Assembly: GCA_026415035.1 (NCBI GenBank) | Contig: JAOAHX010000002.1 | Location: 62,001 to 126,000, forward strand | Source of the DNA: Thermodesulfobacteriota bacterium | GTDB taxonomy: Bacteria > Desulfobacterota > BSN033 > UBA1163 | Reading direction: 5' to 3' | Length of the DNA: 64,000 nucleotides | Part shown: positions 51,687 through 60,910 of the stretch, one piece after another | Position numbering within the stretch: the first letter of the stretch is position 1 | Layout of the letters: every line of letters begins with the position of its first letter | The notes under the pieces: model-generated | Told to the model about the DNA's origin: nothing | Databases searched by the model: none | The model's input: only the letters and a program-made list of their open reading frames with translations | Program-made: the position numbers and the translations under genes

Positions 51687-53027
51687 ATGTTCGATAGTCT
51701 CTCGTCAAAATTGGAGTCCATTTTTAAGAAGCTCCGGGGCCACGGAAAATTGACGGAGCAGAATATTCAGGAGGCCCTCAAAGAGGTGAGGGTCGCCCTT
51801 CTCGAAGCCGATGTAAATTTTAAGGTGGTGAAAGACTTCATCCAGTCCGTCCAGGCCAGGGCGATCGGCCAGGAGGTGATGGAGAGCCTGACGCCCGCAC
51901 AGCAGATGATCAAGATCGTCAAGGAGGAATTGACCCATTTGATGGGCGGCCAGGAGCAGAGGATTCAGCTTTCCGGAAGCCCGCCCGTGCCGATCCTGCT
52001 GGTCGGACTGCACGGTTGCGGCAAGACGACCACTGCGGCCAAACTGGCCCGCTACTTCCAACAGATGAAGAAACGGCCCTACCTCGTCCCCGCAGATGTC
52101 TATCGGCCCGCAGCGATCGAGCAGCTTCAGAGATTGGGCGAGGAACTCAAGGTCGATTTTTACCGGCCGGGGCCCTCCCAAACCCCCGTCGAGATCTGCC
52201 TCAAGGCGAGGGAGGCAGCCCTTAAAGGTGGGTACGATCTGATGCTGGTCGATACGGCTGGGAGACTCCACATCGATGAAGCCCTCATGCTCGAATTGAA
52301 GGAGATCAAGACCCAACTCAAACCGAGGGAGGTCCTCCTCGTCGCCGATGCCATGACCGGGCAGGATGCCGTCAATGTGGCCAAAAGTTTCAATGAACGG
52401 CTGGGGATCGACGGGATCATCCTTACCAAAATGGACGGGGATGCCCGGGGAGGGGCCGCCCTTTCGATCAAGGCCGTGACCCAGAAGCCGATCAAATTTG
52501 TCGGGGTGGGCGAGAAGCTCGATGCCCTTGAGATCTTCCACCCCGACCGGATGGCCTCCAGGATCTTGGGGATGGGAGATATCCTCACCCTGATCGAGAA
52601 GGCCGAGGCCGCCTTCGATGAAAAGCAGGCCAAAGAGATAGAGAGGAAGATTCGAAAGGATGCCTTCACCCTCGAGGACTTTCGGGACCAGTTGCGGCAG
52701 ATTCGCAAGATGGGCTCTCTCGAATCGATCCTAAGCATGATCCCGGGCCTGCCTAAGAGGATGAAAGGGCTGGCCGGCCTCGAGATCGACGAAAAAGAGC
52801 TGGGGAGAGTGGAGGCGATCATCAACTCGATGACCCCCGAGGAGAGGGCCAATTACACGATTATTAACGGGAGCAGGCGTCTCAGGATCGCGGCCGGCAG
52901 TGGAACGAGCGTCCAGGAGGTCAACCGCCTCCTCAAACAGTACGCCCAGGCCCGTAAGATGATGAAACAATTCACCAAGCTTAGCGGGAAGGGGATGGGA
53001 AGAGGACGCATGCCCTTCTTCTCATAG
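51687..53027 (+). CDS. ffh: Signal recognition particle protein Ffh
   Basis: A 446-residue SRP54 GTPase: N domain (LESIFKKLRGHGKLTEQNIQ), G domain with GLHGCGKTTTAAKLA, DTAGRLH and TKMDGDARGGA, and a methionine-containing M domain (LKQYAQARKMMKQFTKLSG). The Walker A has His-Gly-Cys in place of the usual GSGKTT spacer residues, within family variation. It binds signal peptides and 4.5S RNA and delivers ribosomes to FtsY. First of an ffh-rpsP-khpA-rimM-trmD run on the plus strand. Confidence 0.97.
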   Translation: MFDSLSSKLESIFKKLRGHGKLTEQNIQEALKEVRVALLEADVNFKVVKDFIQSVQARAIGQEVMESLTPAQQMIKIVKEELTHLMGGQEQRIQLSGSPPVPILLVGLHGCGKTTTAAKLARYFQQMKKRPYLVPADVYRPAAIEQLQRLGEELKVDFYRPGPSQTPVEICLKAREAALKGGYDLMLVDTAGRLHIDEALMLELKEIKTQLKPREVLLVADAMTGQDAVNVAKSFNERLGIDGIILTKMDGDARGGAALSIKAVTQKPIKFVGVGEKLDALEIFHPDRMASRILGMGDILTLIEKAEAAFDEKQAKEIERKIRKDAFTLEDFRDQLRQIRKMGSLESILSMIPGLPKRMKGLAGLEIDEKELGRVEAIINSMTPEERANYTIINGSRRLRIAAGSGTSVQEVNRLLKQYAQARKMMKQFTKLSGKGMGRGRMPFFS

Positions 53028-53105
53028 ATCCCTCGGTTCAACACGGGTTGAAGCTCTGATGGTTTTTTAAGGACAATCCTTCGGAAGGAGGTGGGATCAA
53101 ACCGC

Positions 53106-53375
53106 ATGGCGACATCGATGAGATTGATGAGGTTTGGCAGCAAGAAGAGACCCTATTACCGGATTGTGGTGGCAGACCGCCGCTCCCCGAGAGATGGGCG
53201 TTTCATTGAACAGATCGGAACTTACGATCCTCGAAAGGACCCAGCGGAAGTCCGGATCAAGGAAGAGAAGGCCATCCAATGGCTGAAGCGAGGGGCTCAG
53301 CCCACTCCGACCGTCCGTCAGCTTCTGCTCCGCTCAGGGGTCACGAGCAGGCTGGGAGGGGAAAAAGCGGCTTAA
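53106..53375 (+). CDS. rpsP: 30S ribosomal protein bS16
   Basis: An 89-residue S16: [31 protein letters not shown]-type core with the family's K-R-x-Y-R-I-V segment, then GTYDP and [12 protein letters not shown]. The ATG at 53106 gives the family start; a GTG five codons earlier lies within the GGAGGTG ribosome site and is unlikely. Confidence 0.96.
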   Translation: MATSMRLMRFGSKKRPYYRIVVADRRSPRDGRFIEQIGTYDPRKDPAEVRIKEEKAIQWLKRGAQPTPTVRQLLLRSGVTSRLGGEKAA

Positions 53376-53446
53376 AAAGGCTCTTCGCCTCGGCCTGACT
53401 CGGTAGGGATCTCTCCGGGAAGGAAGCAACGATAGGAGGTGGAAGG

Positions 53447-53683
53447 ATGACGGGAAAAGAGCTGATCGAGTTTATCGCAAAGGCGTTGGTCGACCATCCG
53501 GAGCAGGTCAAGGTTTCTGAAGTGGAGGGCGAGAAGACCTCGGTGATCGAGCTTTCGGTCGCCAAGGAGGATTTGGGGAAGATCATCGGCAAGCAGGGCC
53601 GGACGGCGAGGGCGATCCGGGTGATCCTGGGGGCGGCCTCGGCCAATCTGGGGAAACGCTTCGTCCTCGAAATTATCGAATAG
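53447..53683 (+). CDS. khpA: KH-domain RNA-binding protein KhpA
   Basis: A 78-residue single KH domain protein: [18 protein letters not shown], then the KH motif [16 protein letters not shown] and a final strand FVLEIIE. It binds RNA, often as a KhpA/KhpB pair that affects cell-envelope and division genes. Position between rpsP and rimM is the usual one. GGAGGTGGAAGG precedes the ATG. Confidence 0.93.
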   Translation: MTGKELIEFIAKALVDHPEQVKVSEVEGEKTSVIELSVAKEDLGKIIGKQGRTARAIRVILGAASANLGKRFVLEIIE

Positions 53684-53689
53684 GCACCC

Positions 53690-54214
53690 ATGGAGGAGGA
53701 GTTCCATCCCATCGGGAGGGTGATCAAACCCCATGGTGTGAGAGGCAAGGTCAAGATCGACTACTACGGGGAGACGGCCTCTCGTTTTCCTTATCGAAGG
53801 ATCTTCATCCGAGACCTCACCGGAAAGCCGACCCCCTTCGAAGTCCTGGAGGTCATCCCTCACCCACCCCGGTTCATCCTGAAGCTGAAAGGGATCGAAA
53901 CGATCGAGGAGGCCGAGCCGCTGCTCGGGAGGGAGGTCCTCCTCCCCCGCAGAGATTTTCCGCCGCTTCAAGAGGATGAATTTTACTGGTTCGAGATCAT
54001 CGGAATGGCGGTGGAGACCGAAACAGGCAGAAGGATCGGAAGGGTGAAGGGAATCTTCCCGACCGGTGCCAACGACGTCTACATCGTCCAGGGAAAGAGG
54101 AGGGAGATCTTCCTGCCGGCCATCGAACCCGTCATCCGAGAGATCGATCGTCAGAAGAAGGTGATCCGGGTGGCATGGATGGAGGGGTTGTGGGAGGAAG
54201 AAGATGAGGTTTGA
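53690..54214 (+). CDS. rimM: Ribosome maturation factor RimM
   Basis: A 174-residue RimM: N-terminal barrel ([20 protein letters not shown]) and C-terminal PRC barrel ([40 protein letters not shown]). It helps mature the 16S 3' domain with S19. It overlaps trmD by 11 nt. Confidence 0.95.
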   Translation: MEEEFHPIGRVIKPHGVRGKVKIDYYGETASRFPYRRIFIRDLTGKPTPFEVLEVIPHPPRFILKLKGIETIEEAEPLLGREVLLPRRDFPPLQEDEFYWFEIIGMAVETETGRRIGRVKGIFPTGANDVYIVQGKRREIFLPAIEPVIREIDRQKKVIRVAWMEGLWEEEDEV

Positions 54215-54947
54215 CCTCCTCACCCTCTTCCCGGAGATGTTCACCTCGGTCTTCCAGGTCTCCATCTTGGGCAAGGCGATCGAAAGGGGAAGGATCCAGG
54301 TTCGAACGATCAACCTCCGGGATTTTGCCCAGGACAAACATCGCACGGTCGATGACACCCCCTACGGGGGAGGCCAAGGGATGGTGATGAAGGTCGAACC
54401 CATCGCCCGAGCGATCGAACAGGTCAAGGCCGAGGACCCTTCCACATGGGTGATCTACCTCACCCCTGAAGGAAAGGTGCTGACTCAGGAAAAGGTGAGG
54501 GAGCTGGCCTCCCGGAGCCACCTCCTTCTGCTCTGCGGGAGATACGAAGGAGTGGATGAGCGGGTCAGAGCGTTGTTCATCGATGAGGAGATCTCCATCG
54601 GAGATTATGTCCTTACCGGGGGAGAATTGGCTGCGATGGTGCTGATCGATGCCGTGGCCCGTCTGATACCCGGCGTTCTGGGATCAGCCCGTTCCGCCGA
54701 AGAGGACTCCTTCTCCCATTCTCTGTTGGAGTATCCCCAATATACCCGACCCCCGGACTTTAGGGGGCATCGAGTGCCCGAAGTCCTTCTTTCGGGGGAT
54801 CACCAAGCGATCGCCCTCTGGCGAAGAAGGGAGGCCCTGAGGAGGACTTGGAGGCGGAGGCCGGACCTCCTGGGGAAGGCCACCCTGTCCGAGGCCGACC
54901 GGAAATTATTGGAGGAGATCAAGCTCGAAGAAGGAGGTCAACGGTAG
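54204..54947 (+). CDS. trmD: tRNA (guanine37-N1)-methyltransferase
   Basis: A 247-residue SPOUT methyltransferase: [11 protein letters not shown] at the start, [33 protein letters not shown] and [18 protein letters not shown] (trefoil-knot SAM site), then the C-terminal helical domain. It methylates G37 next to the anticodon to prevent frameshifting. Confidence 0.97.
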   Translation: MRFDLLTLFPEMFTSVFQVSILGKAIERGRIQVRTINLRDFAQDKHRTVDDTPYGGGQGMVMKVEPIARAIEQVKAEDPSTWVIYLTPEGKVLTQEKVRELASRSHLLLLCGRYEGVDERVRALFIDEEISIGDYVLTGGELAAMVLIDAVARLIPGVLGSARSAEEDSFSHSLLEYPQYTRPPDFRGHRVPEVLLSGDHQAIALWRRREALRRTWRRRPDLLGKATLSEADRKLLEEIKLEEGGQR

Positions 54948-54962
54948 GGGGGAAACGAGGCG

Positions 54963-55568
54963 ATGGCGTCAAACCTCTACATCGGGTTGGTCCATTACCC
55001 GGTCTACGGGAAGAGGCGAGAGGTGATCGCGACCGCCGTCACCTCCTTTGACATCCATGACATTTCTCGGTGCGCCCGGACCTTTGGACTGGGAGGGTAT
55101 TTTATCATCACTCCCCTTGAAAGCCAGATCGAATTGGTCCAAAGGATCCTCCGTCACTGGGACCAGGGCGAGGGGGCGCTCTATAATCCGACCCGAAAGG
55201 AGTCGCTCTCCCTCGTCAGGGTCTCTCGGAGTATCGAGGAGGCAGAGGAGGAGATTTATCGATGTCATCGGATGAGGGCGAGGACGGTTGCGACGGGGGC
55301 AAAACCCTATCCGGGGGCCGTTCCATTTGAGGCCCTGAAAGAGCTCCTCAAGCAAGGGGAGATCCCCTATCTTCTCCTCTTCGGAACGGGGTGGGGGTTG
55401 ACCCAGGAGGTGAAGGAGCGGTGCGACTTGGTATTGGCACCCATCGAAGGGAAAGGTTATAATCACCTCTCGGTTCGATCCGCGGTGGCCATCATCTTGG
55501 ATCGACTCCTGGGCGATCGTCCCAACCCTGACAGGGCTTCGCCTTCTGGAATCGGACCCAGGGGATGA
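54963..55568 (+). CDS. SPOUT-type RNA methyltransferase (Methyltrn_RNA_4 family)
   Basis: A 201-residue protein of the family usually found between trmD and rplS in Deltaproteobacteria and Aquificae. Conserved parts: YIGLVHYPVYGKRREVIATA, SFDIHDISRCARTFGLGGYF, ITPLESQ and the knot-like LLLFGTGWGLTQEV...APIEGKGYNHLSVRSA. The last pieces resemble SAM-binding loops of SPOUT enzymes. Substrate RNA unknown. Confidence 0.82.
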   Translation: MASNLYIGLVHYPVYGKRREVIATAVTSFDIHDISRCARTFGLGGYFIITPLESQIELVQRILRHWDQGEGALYNPTRKESLSLVRVSRSIEEAEEEIYRCHRMRARTVATGAKPYPGAVPFEALKELLKQGEIPYLLLFGTGWGLTQEVKERCDLVLAPIEGKGYNHLSVRSAVAIILDRLLGDRPNPDRASPSGIGPRG

Positions 55569-55640
55569 TCCCAGGCTAAACCCTATTCCCTCGCGAAGGT
55601 CGCCTTCGCGTTTTGCAGGAGATTGGAAGGGAGAGTCGTC

Positions 55641-55994
55641 ATGAACACGATCGAGCTTATCGAAAGGGAACAGTTGAGGACGGACCTGATGCCCTTCAAG
55701 GTGGGCGACACGGTCAGGGTCCACGTGAAGATTGTCGAGGGAGACAAAGAGAGGATCCAGCCTTTTGAGGGTGTGGTCATTCGGAAAAAGGCCGGTGGGG
55801 TTCGGGCCAGCTTCACCGTACGAAAAGTCTCCTACGGCATCGGGGTCGAGAGGATCTTCCCCCTCCACTCCCCGAGAATCGACCGGATCGATGTGATCAA
55901 CAGGGGCAAGGTGAGGCGGGCCAAGCTCTTTTATCTCAGAAAGCTGAAGGGCAAGGCCGCCAGGATACGGGGAGAAAAGAAGCAGGAGGGTTGA
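55641..55994 (+). CDS. rplS: 50S ribosomal protein bL19
   Basis: A 117-residue L19: [55 protein letters not shown] and the basic end [18 protein letters not shown]. The ATG at 55641 follows GGAAGGGAGA. Confidence 0.97.
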   Translation: MNTIELIEREQLRTDLMPFKVGDTVRVHVKIVEGDKERIQPFEGVVIRKKAGGVRASFTVRKVSYGIGVERIFPLHSPRIDRIDVINRGKVRRAKLFYLRKLKGKAARIRGEKKQEG

Positions 55995-56005
55995 CGACCT
56001 CATCC

Positions 56006-56641
56006 ATGCTCTTCCCTGACCTTTCGAGGCAACCCACGGATTATTTCGAAAAGCTCTATCACGGTCGGGGATACCGCCGGATCGCAGGGATCGATGAGGC
56101 GGGCCGGGGCCCTCTGGCCGGTCCCGTCGTGGCCGCCGCGGTCGTCCTTCCAGAGGAGGGTCTCGATTTGAAACTCTTCGATTCGAAACAGATCCCCTCC
56201 AAAAAGAGGGATGAACTCTACCAGCACATCCTCGAGAGGGCCTTGGGAATCGGCATCGGGATTGTATCCCCTCACGAGATCGACCGGTTGAATATCCTCC
56301 AGGCGACGCTCAAGGCCATGGTCCAGGCGGTCGAGACGCTGCCCTTCGAACCCGACCTCCTCCTGATCGATGGCCGACACAGGCTCCCCCTCTCCATGCC
56401 GCAGCAGCCCCTCTGTAAAGGAGACAGGACGTGCAACTCCATTGCCGCCGCCTCCATCGTGGCCAAGGTGACCCGGGATGGTCTCATGATGGAAGGACAT
56501 CGTAGGTACCCCCAGTATAATTTTGCCAAACACAAAGGCTACGGGACCGCCGAACACCGGAAGGCGATCGAACGATACGGGGTCTGTGAGCTTCACCGGA
56601 AAACCTTTCGGGGGGTCAAGGAATATCTGCGAGAGGCATAA
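56006..56641 (+). CDS. rnhB: Ribonuclease HII
   Basis: A 211-residue RNase HII: IAGIDEAGRGPLAGPVVAAA (two of the catalytic carboxylates), FDSKQIPSKKR, LLIDGRH-type strand with the third Asp, and NSIAAASIVAKVTRD. It removes ribonucleotides from DNA. The ATG at 56006 is used; a TTG at 55991 overlapping the rplS stop also keeps the frame and would add five residues. Confidence 0.95.
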   Translation: MLFPDLSRQPTDYFEKLYHGRGYRRIAGIDEAGRGPLAGPVVAAAVVLPEEGLDLKLFDSKQIPSKKRDELYQHILERALGIGIGIVSPHEIDRLNILQATLKAMVQAVETLPFEPDLLLIDGRHRLPLSMPQQPLCKGDRTCNSIAAASIVAKVTRDGLMMEGHRRYPQYNFAKHKGYGTAEHRKAIERYGVCELHRKTFRGVKEYLREA

Positions 56642-56659
56642 GCCGAAAGATTTAAGGAG

Positions 56660-57025
56660 ATGGAAAAGAAGGCACTGGGGGCGAAGGGCGAGGAGATCGC
56701 CCTTCGTTTTTTAAAAAAGAGGGGGTACCGCATCCTCGAGAGGAATTACGTTTGCAAAATGGGAGAGATCGATCTCATCGCCAAGGAGAAGGACACCCTC
56801 GCCTTCGTCGAGGTCAAGACGAGACGGTCCAGCCGATTTGGCCCTCCAGAGGAGGCCGTCGACCGGAGAAAACAGGAGCAACTCTCCAGGGCAGCCCTTT
56901 TTTATCTGAAGGAGAGGGGGCTTGAACAGGAGAAGGCCCGCTTCGATGTGGTGGCCGTCCAATGGGGGCCCGAGGGCCCTCAGGTCGAGCTGATCCGCAA
57001 TGCCTTCGAGTTACAATACCTTTAA
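56660..57025 (+). CDS. YraN/UPF0102-family nuclease-like protein
   Basis: A 121-residue protein: GAKGEEIALRFLKKRGYRIL, NYVCKMGEIDLIAKEKDTLAFVEVK with a PD-(D/E)xK-like EID...FVEVK core, and QEQLSRAALFYLKER. The family is predicted to be a small endonuclease linked to DNA uptake or repair. Downstream of rnhB is the usual position. Confidence 0.9.
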   Translation: MEKKALGAKGEEIALRFLKKRGYRILERNYVCKMGEIDLIAKEKDTLAFVEVKTRRSSRFGPPEEAVDRRKQEQLSRAALFYLKERGLEQEKARFDVVAVQWGPEGPQVELIRNAFELQYL

Positions 57026-57061
57026 AAAAAGGGCGACGGTCGAGGTTTGGGCTTCTCCTAT

Positions 57062-57090
57062 TTGACAATTGGTGGCCGTTCTGTAACAAT
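57062..57090 (+). promoter_or_regulatory. Promoter of the thiamine operon
   Basis: Perfect TTGACA (57062-57067), 17-nt spacer, AACAAT (4 of 6) at 57085-57090, about 12-15 nt before the riboswitch aptamer. Confidence 0.6.
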
Positions 57091-57101
57091 AAGACCGAAC
57101 A

Positions 57102-57200
57102 TGCTAGGGGAGCTCGTTTGGGCTGAGAGTCCTTGTCCCTTCTAAAAAGGGCGGGAGACCCTTTGAACCTGTTTGGGTAATTCCAGCGAAGGGAAGCGGT
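57102..57200 (+). ncRNA. TPP riboswitch aptamer (THI element)
   Basis: All conserved blocks of the thiamine pyrophosphate aptamer are readable in order: GGGGAGC (57107-57113), CTGAGA (57123-57128) with GAGAGT, GAGACCCTTTGAACCTG (57155-57171) and GGGTAATTCCAGCGAAGGGAA. Between them an extra stem closes over the TTCTAAAAAGG region. It precedes thi4-thiDN-thiC. Confidence 0.95.
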
Positions 57201-57209
57201 GAAAAAAGG

Positions 57210-57249
57210 AAAGGCCGTAAGACCATTCATTGGAATTACGGCCTTTTTT
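57210..57249 (+). terminator. Riboswitch-controlled intrinsic terminator
   Basis: Arms AAAGGCCGTAA (57210-57220) and TTACGGCCTTT (57236-57246), 11 bp, then a T-run through 57249. The aptamer segment GTAATTCC (57177-57184) is the exact complement of GGAATTAC (57232-57239), which overlaps the right arm, so the antiterminator and the TPP-bound aptamer compete for it. Confidence 0.9.
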
Positions 57250-57325
57250 AATCTGACGAGAGTTTTCTCTCCCGGCCCATGGGCCGGGGGACAATCAAAC
57301 CTATGGAGGGAGGAGTTGGAGAGAG

Positions 57326-58114
57326 ATGTCCATGATCCTTGAAGAGCGAATCATCACCCAGGCCATCGTCGACCGATATTTCCAGAAGCTCAAAGAGAAT
57401 CTCTCCCTTGATGTCGCCGTCGTGGGAGGCGGGCCTTCGGGGCTGGTCTGTTCCTACTATTTGGCCAGGCAGGGGTGGAAGGTGGCCCTTTTCGAGAGGA
57501 AACTGTCCATCGGGGGCGGGATGTGGGGAGGAGGGATGATGTTCAATGAGATCGTCGTCCAGGAGGAGGGAAAGAGGGTGCTGGACGAATTCGGGATCCG
57601 AACGCTTCCCTATGGGAAGGGATATTACACCGCCGATTCTGTGGAGGCGGTCTCCACGCTCTGTTCGAAGGCCGTCCAATCGGGGGTGACCCTCTTCAAT
57701 CTGATCAGCGTCGAAGATTTGATCATCCGGCAGAACCGCGTCGAGGGGCTGGTGATCAACTGGACTGCGGTCGAGATGGCCCAATTACACGTCGATCCGC
57801 TCACCATCGAGGCCAAGAGGGTGGTGGATGCGACAGGCCATGCGACGGAGGTGGTGGCCATCCTCCAGAAAAAGAACGATGTCCGATTGTTGACCGAGAC
57901 CGGGAAGATCGTCGGGGAGAGGTCTTTATGGGCGGAGGCGGCTGAAAAGGATACCCTGGCCAACACCCGGGAGGTCTTCCCTGGCCTCTATGTCTGCGGG
58001 ATGGCCGCCAACGCCACGTTCGGATCTTACCGCATGGGGCCCATTTTCGGAGGGATGCTCCTTTCGGGTGAAAAGGCGGCCTCCTTGATTGCGGAATCCC
58101 TTCGGAGGACGTGA
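57326..58114 (+). CDS. thi4: Thi4-type thiazole synthase (sulfide-dependent)
   Basis: A 262-residue Thi4-family flavin/NAD-fold protein: [19 protein letters not shown] (dinucleotide motif), [36 protein letters not shown] and the C-terminal [24 protein letters not shown]. Thi4 makes the thiazole of thiamine from NAD+ and glycine; eukaryotic enzymes donate sulfur from their own Cys. At that position (after ATGHxxEVVAI) I read Leu, so this enzyme must take sulfide from outside and can turn over repeatedly. GGAGGGAGGAG precedes the start. First gene after the TPP switch. Confidence 0.88.
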   Translation: MSMILEERIITQAIVDRYFQKLKENLSLDVAVVGGGPSGLVCSYYLARQGWKVALFERKLSIGGGMWGGGMMFNEIVVQEEGKRVLDEFGIRTLPYGKGYYTADSVEAVSTLCSKAVQSGVTLFNLISVEDLIIRQNRVEGLVINWTAVEMAQLHVDPLTIEAKRVVDATGHATEVVAILQKKNDVRLLTETGKIVGERSLWAEAAEKDTLANTREVFPGLYVCGMAANATFGSYRMGPIFGGMLLSGEKAASLIAESLRRT

Positions 58115-59493
58115 TGAAACGAATTCTGACGATCGCAGGTTCTGACTCCGGAGGGGGGGCCGGGATTCAGGCCGACCTGAAGGCGATCACCCTCCTCGGG
58201 GGGTACGGGATGAGCGTGGTGACCGCCCTTACGGCCCAAAATACCACAGGGGTCCAGGCGATCCATCCCGTCCCGGCCTCCTTCGTTAAAAAACAGATCG
58301 ATGCGGTGCTCTCCGATATCGGAGCCGATGTGATCAAAACAGGGATGCTCGCCAACAAAGAGATCGTGGAGGTCGTTGCCAAGAAGATCGGGCAGTATGG
58401 AGTCCGGACGGTGGTGGTCGATCCGGTGATGATCTCCAAAAGCGGGGCCCCTCTGCTCCGGAAGGATGCCCAGAAAGCCCTCATCCAACGGTTGATCCCT
58501 CTGGCCACGGTTCTCACCCCCAACCTCCACGAGGCCTCCGCCCTCACGAACCGCCGGGTCCGGAACCTGGACGAGATGAGGCTTGCGGCGATCGACTTGT
58601 GGGCGATGGGAGCCAAGTTTGTGGTGGTCAAGGGGGGCCACCTGAAGGAGAAGGCGGTTGATCTCCTCTACGACGGGGCCAATTTTATCGAATTCGAACA
58701 TCCCAAGGTCGCCAGCCGTAATACCCACGGAACGGGATGTACCTTTGCCTCGGCCATCGCCACGTTTCTGGCCAGAGGGGAGAGCGTTCCCGGAGCGGTC
58801 AGCCGGGCCAAAGATTTCATCACCTTGGCGATCCGGGCCGGGATCAACCTCGGCAAGGGAACGGGGCCTACCAATCCGACCGCCTATGCCCTCAACGAGA
58901 TGGCCAGGTACGATGTGATTCAGGAACTGAAGGCCTCGATGGAGGTTCTACGGGAGAAGAAATTGGGTCACCTGGTTCCGGAGGTCTCCTCCAACCTGGG
59001 CTATGCCCTACCCTTTGCGGTGAAACGAGAGGATGTGGCCGCCTTTCCGGGGAGGATCGTCAGGTGGAGGGAGTCGATGGCCACCTTCGGGAGCCCCGAG
59101 TTCGGGGCGTCCCGACATGTGGCCAGCATCATTCTGACCGCCATGAGATTCAATCCCTCCTGTCGGTCGGCCATGAATCTCCGCTACTCGAAGGAGAACG
59201 TTTCTCGGATTGAGGAGAAGGGGTTCCTCGTTGGCCATTTCGATCGAAGGCTCGAGCCCAAGGAGGTCAAAGAGGAGGAAGGATCCACCCTGGAATGGGG
59301 GGTGAACGAGGTGATTCGAAGTCTGAATCGGATTCCGGACTTCATCTACGACGAAGGGGATATCGGTAAAGAGCCCATGATCCGCGTTCTCGGCCGGAGC
59401 CCGGCCGAGGTCGTCGAGAAGGTCTTGAAGGTCTTCGAAGAGGAGGCCGTGGAGGGTGGAACCGGGTCGGCTCTCCATCCTTCGCAGCCCTAA
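58114..59493 (+). CDS. thiDN: ThiD-ThiN fusion: HMP-P kinase with thiamine-phosphate synthase
   Basis: A 459-residue two-domain enzyme. ThiD, 1 to about 260: ILTIAGSDSGGGAGIQADLK, VIKTGMLANKEI, VVVDPVMISKSGAPLL, HGTGCTFASAIA. ThiN, about 275-459: VPEVSSNLGYALPFA, VASIILTAMRFNPSCRSAMN, VGHFDRRLEPKEVKEEEGST. ThiD phosphorylates HMP-P, and ThiN joins HMP-PP with thiazole phosphate to make thiamine phosphate, replacing ThiE. The ATG overlaps the thi4 stop as TGATG, with GGAGGAC ahead. Confidence 0.93.
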   Translation: MKRILTIAGSDSGGGAGIQADLKAITLLGGYGMSVVTALTAQNTTGVQAIHPVPASFVKKQIDAVLSDIGADVIKTGMLANKEIVEVVAKKIGQYGVRTVVVDPVMISKSGAPLLRKDAQKALIQRLIPLATVLTPNLHEASALTNRRVRNLDEMRLAAIDLWAMGAKFVVVKGGHLKEKAVDLLYDGANFIEFEHPKVASRNTHGTGCTFASAIATFLARGESVPGAVSRAKDFITLAIRAGINLGKGTGPTNPTAYALNEMARYDVIQELKASMEVLREKKLGHLVPEVSSNLGYALPFAVKREDVAAFPGRIVRWRESMATFGSPEFGASRHVASIILTAMRFNPSCRSAMNLRYSKENVSRIEEKGFLVGHFDRRLEPKEVKEEEGSTLEWGVNEVIRSLNRIPDFIYDEGDIGKEPMIRVLGRSPAEVVEKVLKVFEEEAVEGGTGSALHPSQP

Positions 59494-59513
59494 AAAGTTG
59501 AGGGAGATGTCGA

Positions 59514-60812
59514 ATGACGCAGAGGATTGAAGCCCTCAAGGGCAGGATCACCAAAGAGATGCGGTGGGTAGCGGAGGAAGAAGGGGTCTCCCCGGAGTGG
59601 CTGAGGGAGAAGGTCGCCGCTGGCCGGATCGTGATCCCGATGAACCGAAATCGCCAAGGGGTCAGGCCCGTGGGCATCGGAGAGGGGCTCCGGATCAAGG
59701 TGAATACGAACATCGGCACCTCCTCCGATCACGTCGATCTGGATGTGGAGTTGGAGAAGTTGCGGGTTTCGATCGAGGCGGGCACTGACACGGTCATGGA
59801 TTTAAGCACCGGGGGAGACATCGATGCCATCCGAAGAGAGATCCTCCGGCACACCCCCATTCCGTTGGGAACGGTTCCCATCTACGAGGCGGCCATCGAG
59901 GCGGCCAGAAGGCGGGGGTCTCTGGCCAAGATGGAGGTGGAGGATCTTTTCGAGGTGATCGAGCGTCAGGCCGAAGAAGGGGTCGACTTCATGACGCTTC
60001 ACTGCGGGGTGACCCGGAACGCCCTGGAGCGGTTGAAACAGGCCCGCCGGCTCTTAGGGGTGGTCAGCCGAGGGGGGGCCTTCCTGGTGGAGTGGATGAT
60101 CTACAACGACCGCGAGAATCCCCTCTATGAGCATTTCGATCGGGTCCTTGAGATCGCCAAAAAACATGATGTCACCCTGAGTCTGGGCGACGGGTTGAGG
60201 CCGGGCTGTCTGGTGGACGCCACGGATCGTCCACAGGTCTTGGAGACGATCCTTCTCGGAGAGCTGACCGAGAGGGCCTGGGCGGAGGGAGTGCAGGTCA
60301 TGATCGAAGGTCCGGGACATGTCCCCCTTGACCAGATCGAAGCCAACATCCTCCTGGAAAAGAGACTGTGCAAGGGCGCTCCCTTTTATGTGCTCGGTCC
60401 CCTGGTGACCGACATCGCCCCTGGCTACGATCACATCGCATGCGCCATCGGCGGCGCCATCGCGGGCAAGGCAGGGGCGGACTTCCTCTGTTATGTCACG
60501 CCCTCCGAACATCTCAAACTTCCCACGCCCCAGGATGTCAGGGAAGGGGTCATCGCCACGCGGATCGCAGGCCATGCCGCGGATATCGCCCGGGGCCTTC
60601 GAAGGGCGATCGAGCGGGACATCGAGATGGCCAAAGCCCGAAGGGACTTCGACTGGGAGAGGCAGATCGAACTTGCCATCGATCCGGAGAAGGCGAGGCG
60701 TTACCACGAAGAGGGGAAGTCCCGAACCGAAGATGTCTGCACAATGTGCGGAGAGTTTTGCGCCATCAAGCGGGTGAAGGAGTTCTTCGATGGCGAGGCC
60801 AAGTGCTTTTAA
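59514..60812 (+). CDS. thiC: Phosphomethylpyrimidine synthase ThiC
   Basis: A 432-residue radical-SAM enzyme that makes HMP-P from the purine intermediate AIR. Family blocks: VRPVGIGEGLRIKVNTNIGTS, VMDLSTGGDIDAIRR, GVDFMTLHCGVTRN, ISLGDGLRPGC-type segment, EGPGHVPLDQI and ATRIAGHAADIARG. The cluster-binding cysteines at the end read CTMCGEFC near residue 409. It is the short form (about 430 residues) found in archaea and anaerobes, in contrast to the 600-residue enterobacterial one. Confidence 0.96.
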   Translation: MTQRIEALKGRITKEMRWVAEEEGVSPEWLREKVAAGRIVIPMNRNRQGVRPVGIGEGLRIKVNTNIGTSSDHVDLDVELEKLRVSIEAGTDTVMDLSTGGDIDAIRREILRHTPIPLGTVPIYEAAIEAARRRGSLAKMEVEDLFEVIERQAEEGVDFMTLHCGVTRNALERLKQARRLLGVVSRGGAFLVEWMIYNDRENPLYEHFDRVLEIAKKHDVTLSLGDGLRPGCLVDATDRPQVLETILLGELTERAWAEGVQVMIEGPGHVPLDQIEANILLEKRLCKGAPFYVLGPLVTDIAPGYDHIACAIGGAIAGKAGADFLCYVTPSEHLKLPTPQDVREGVIATRIAGHAADIARGLRRAIERDIEMAKARRDFDWERQIELAIDPEKARRYHEEGKSRTEDVCTMCGEFCAIKRVKEFFDGEAKCF

Positions 60813-60901
60813 ACCTTCTTTAGGATCCCTTTGATCAGAAGGAGGGAGGCGAGTTTCATCTTCAGCACGAGCAGGGCCAGTTGAACCATCCATTTTTCCA
60901 A
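60809..60901 (-). CDS. Candidate 30-residue hydrophobic small protein
   Basis: Read leftwards from the TTG at 60901 the frame gives 30 residues, start EKWMVQLALLVLKMK, ending ILKKV: one predicted amphipathic or membrane helix flanked by Lys. GGAAGGTGAT lies 6 nt before the TTG, a good ribosome site. It ends inside the last codons of thiC on the other strand. Codons look coding-like, but no homology can be checked here; a GTG at 60910 is an alternative start. Confidence 0.35.
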   Translation of the reverse strand: MEKWMVQLALLVLKMKLASLLLIKGILKKV

Positions 60902-60910
60902 GGGGATCAC

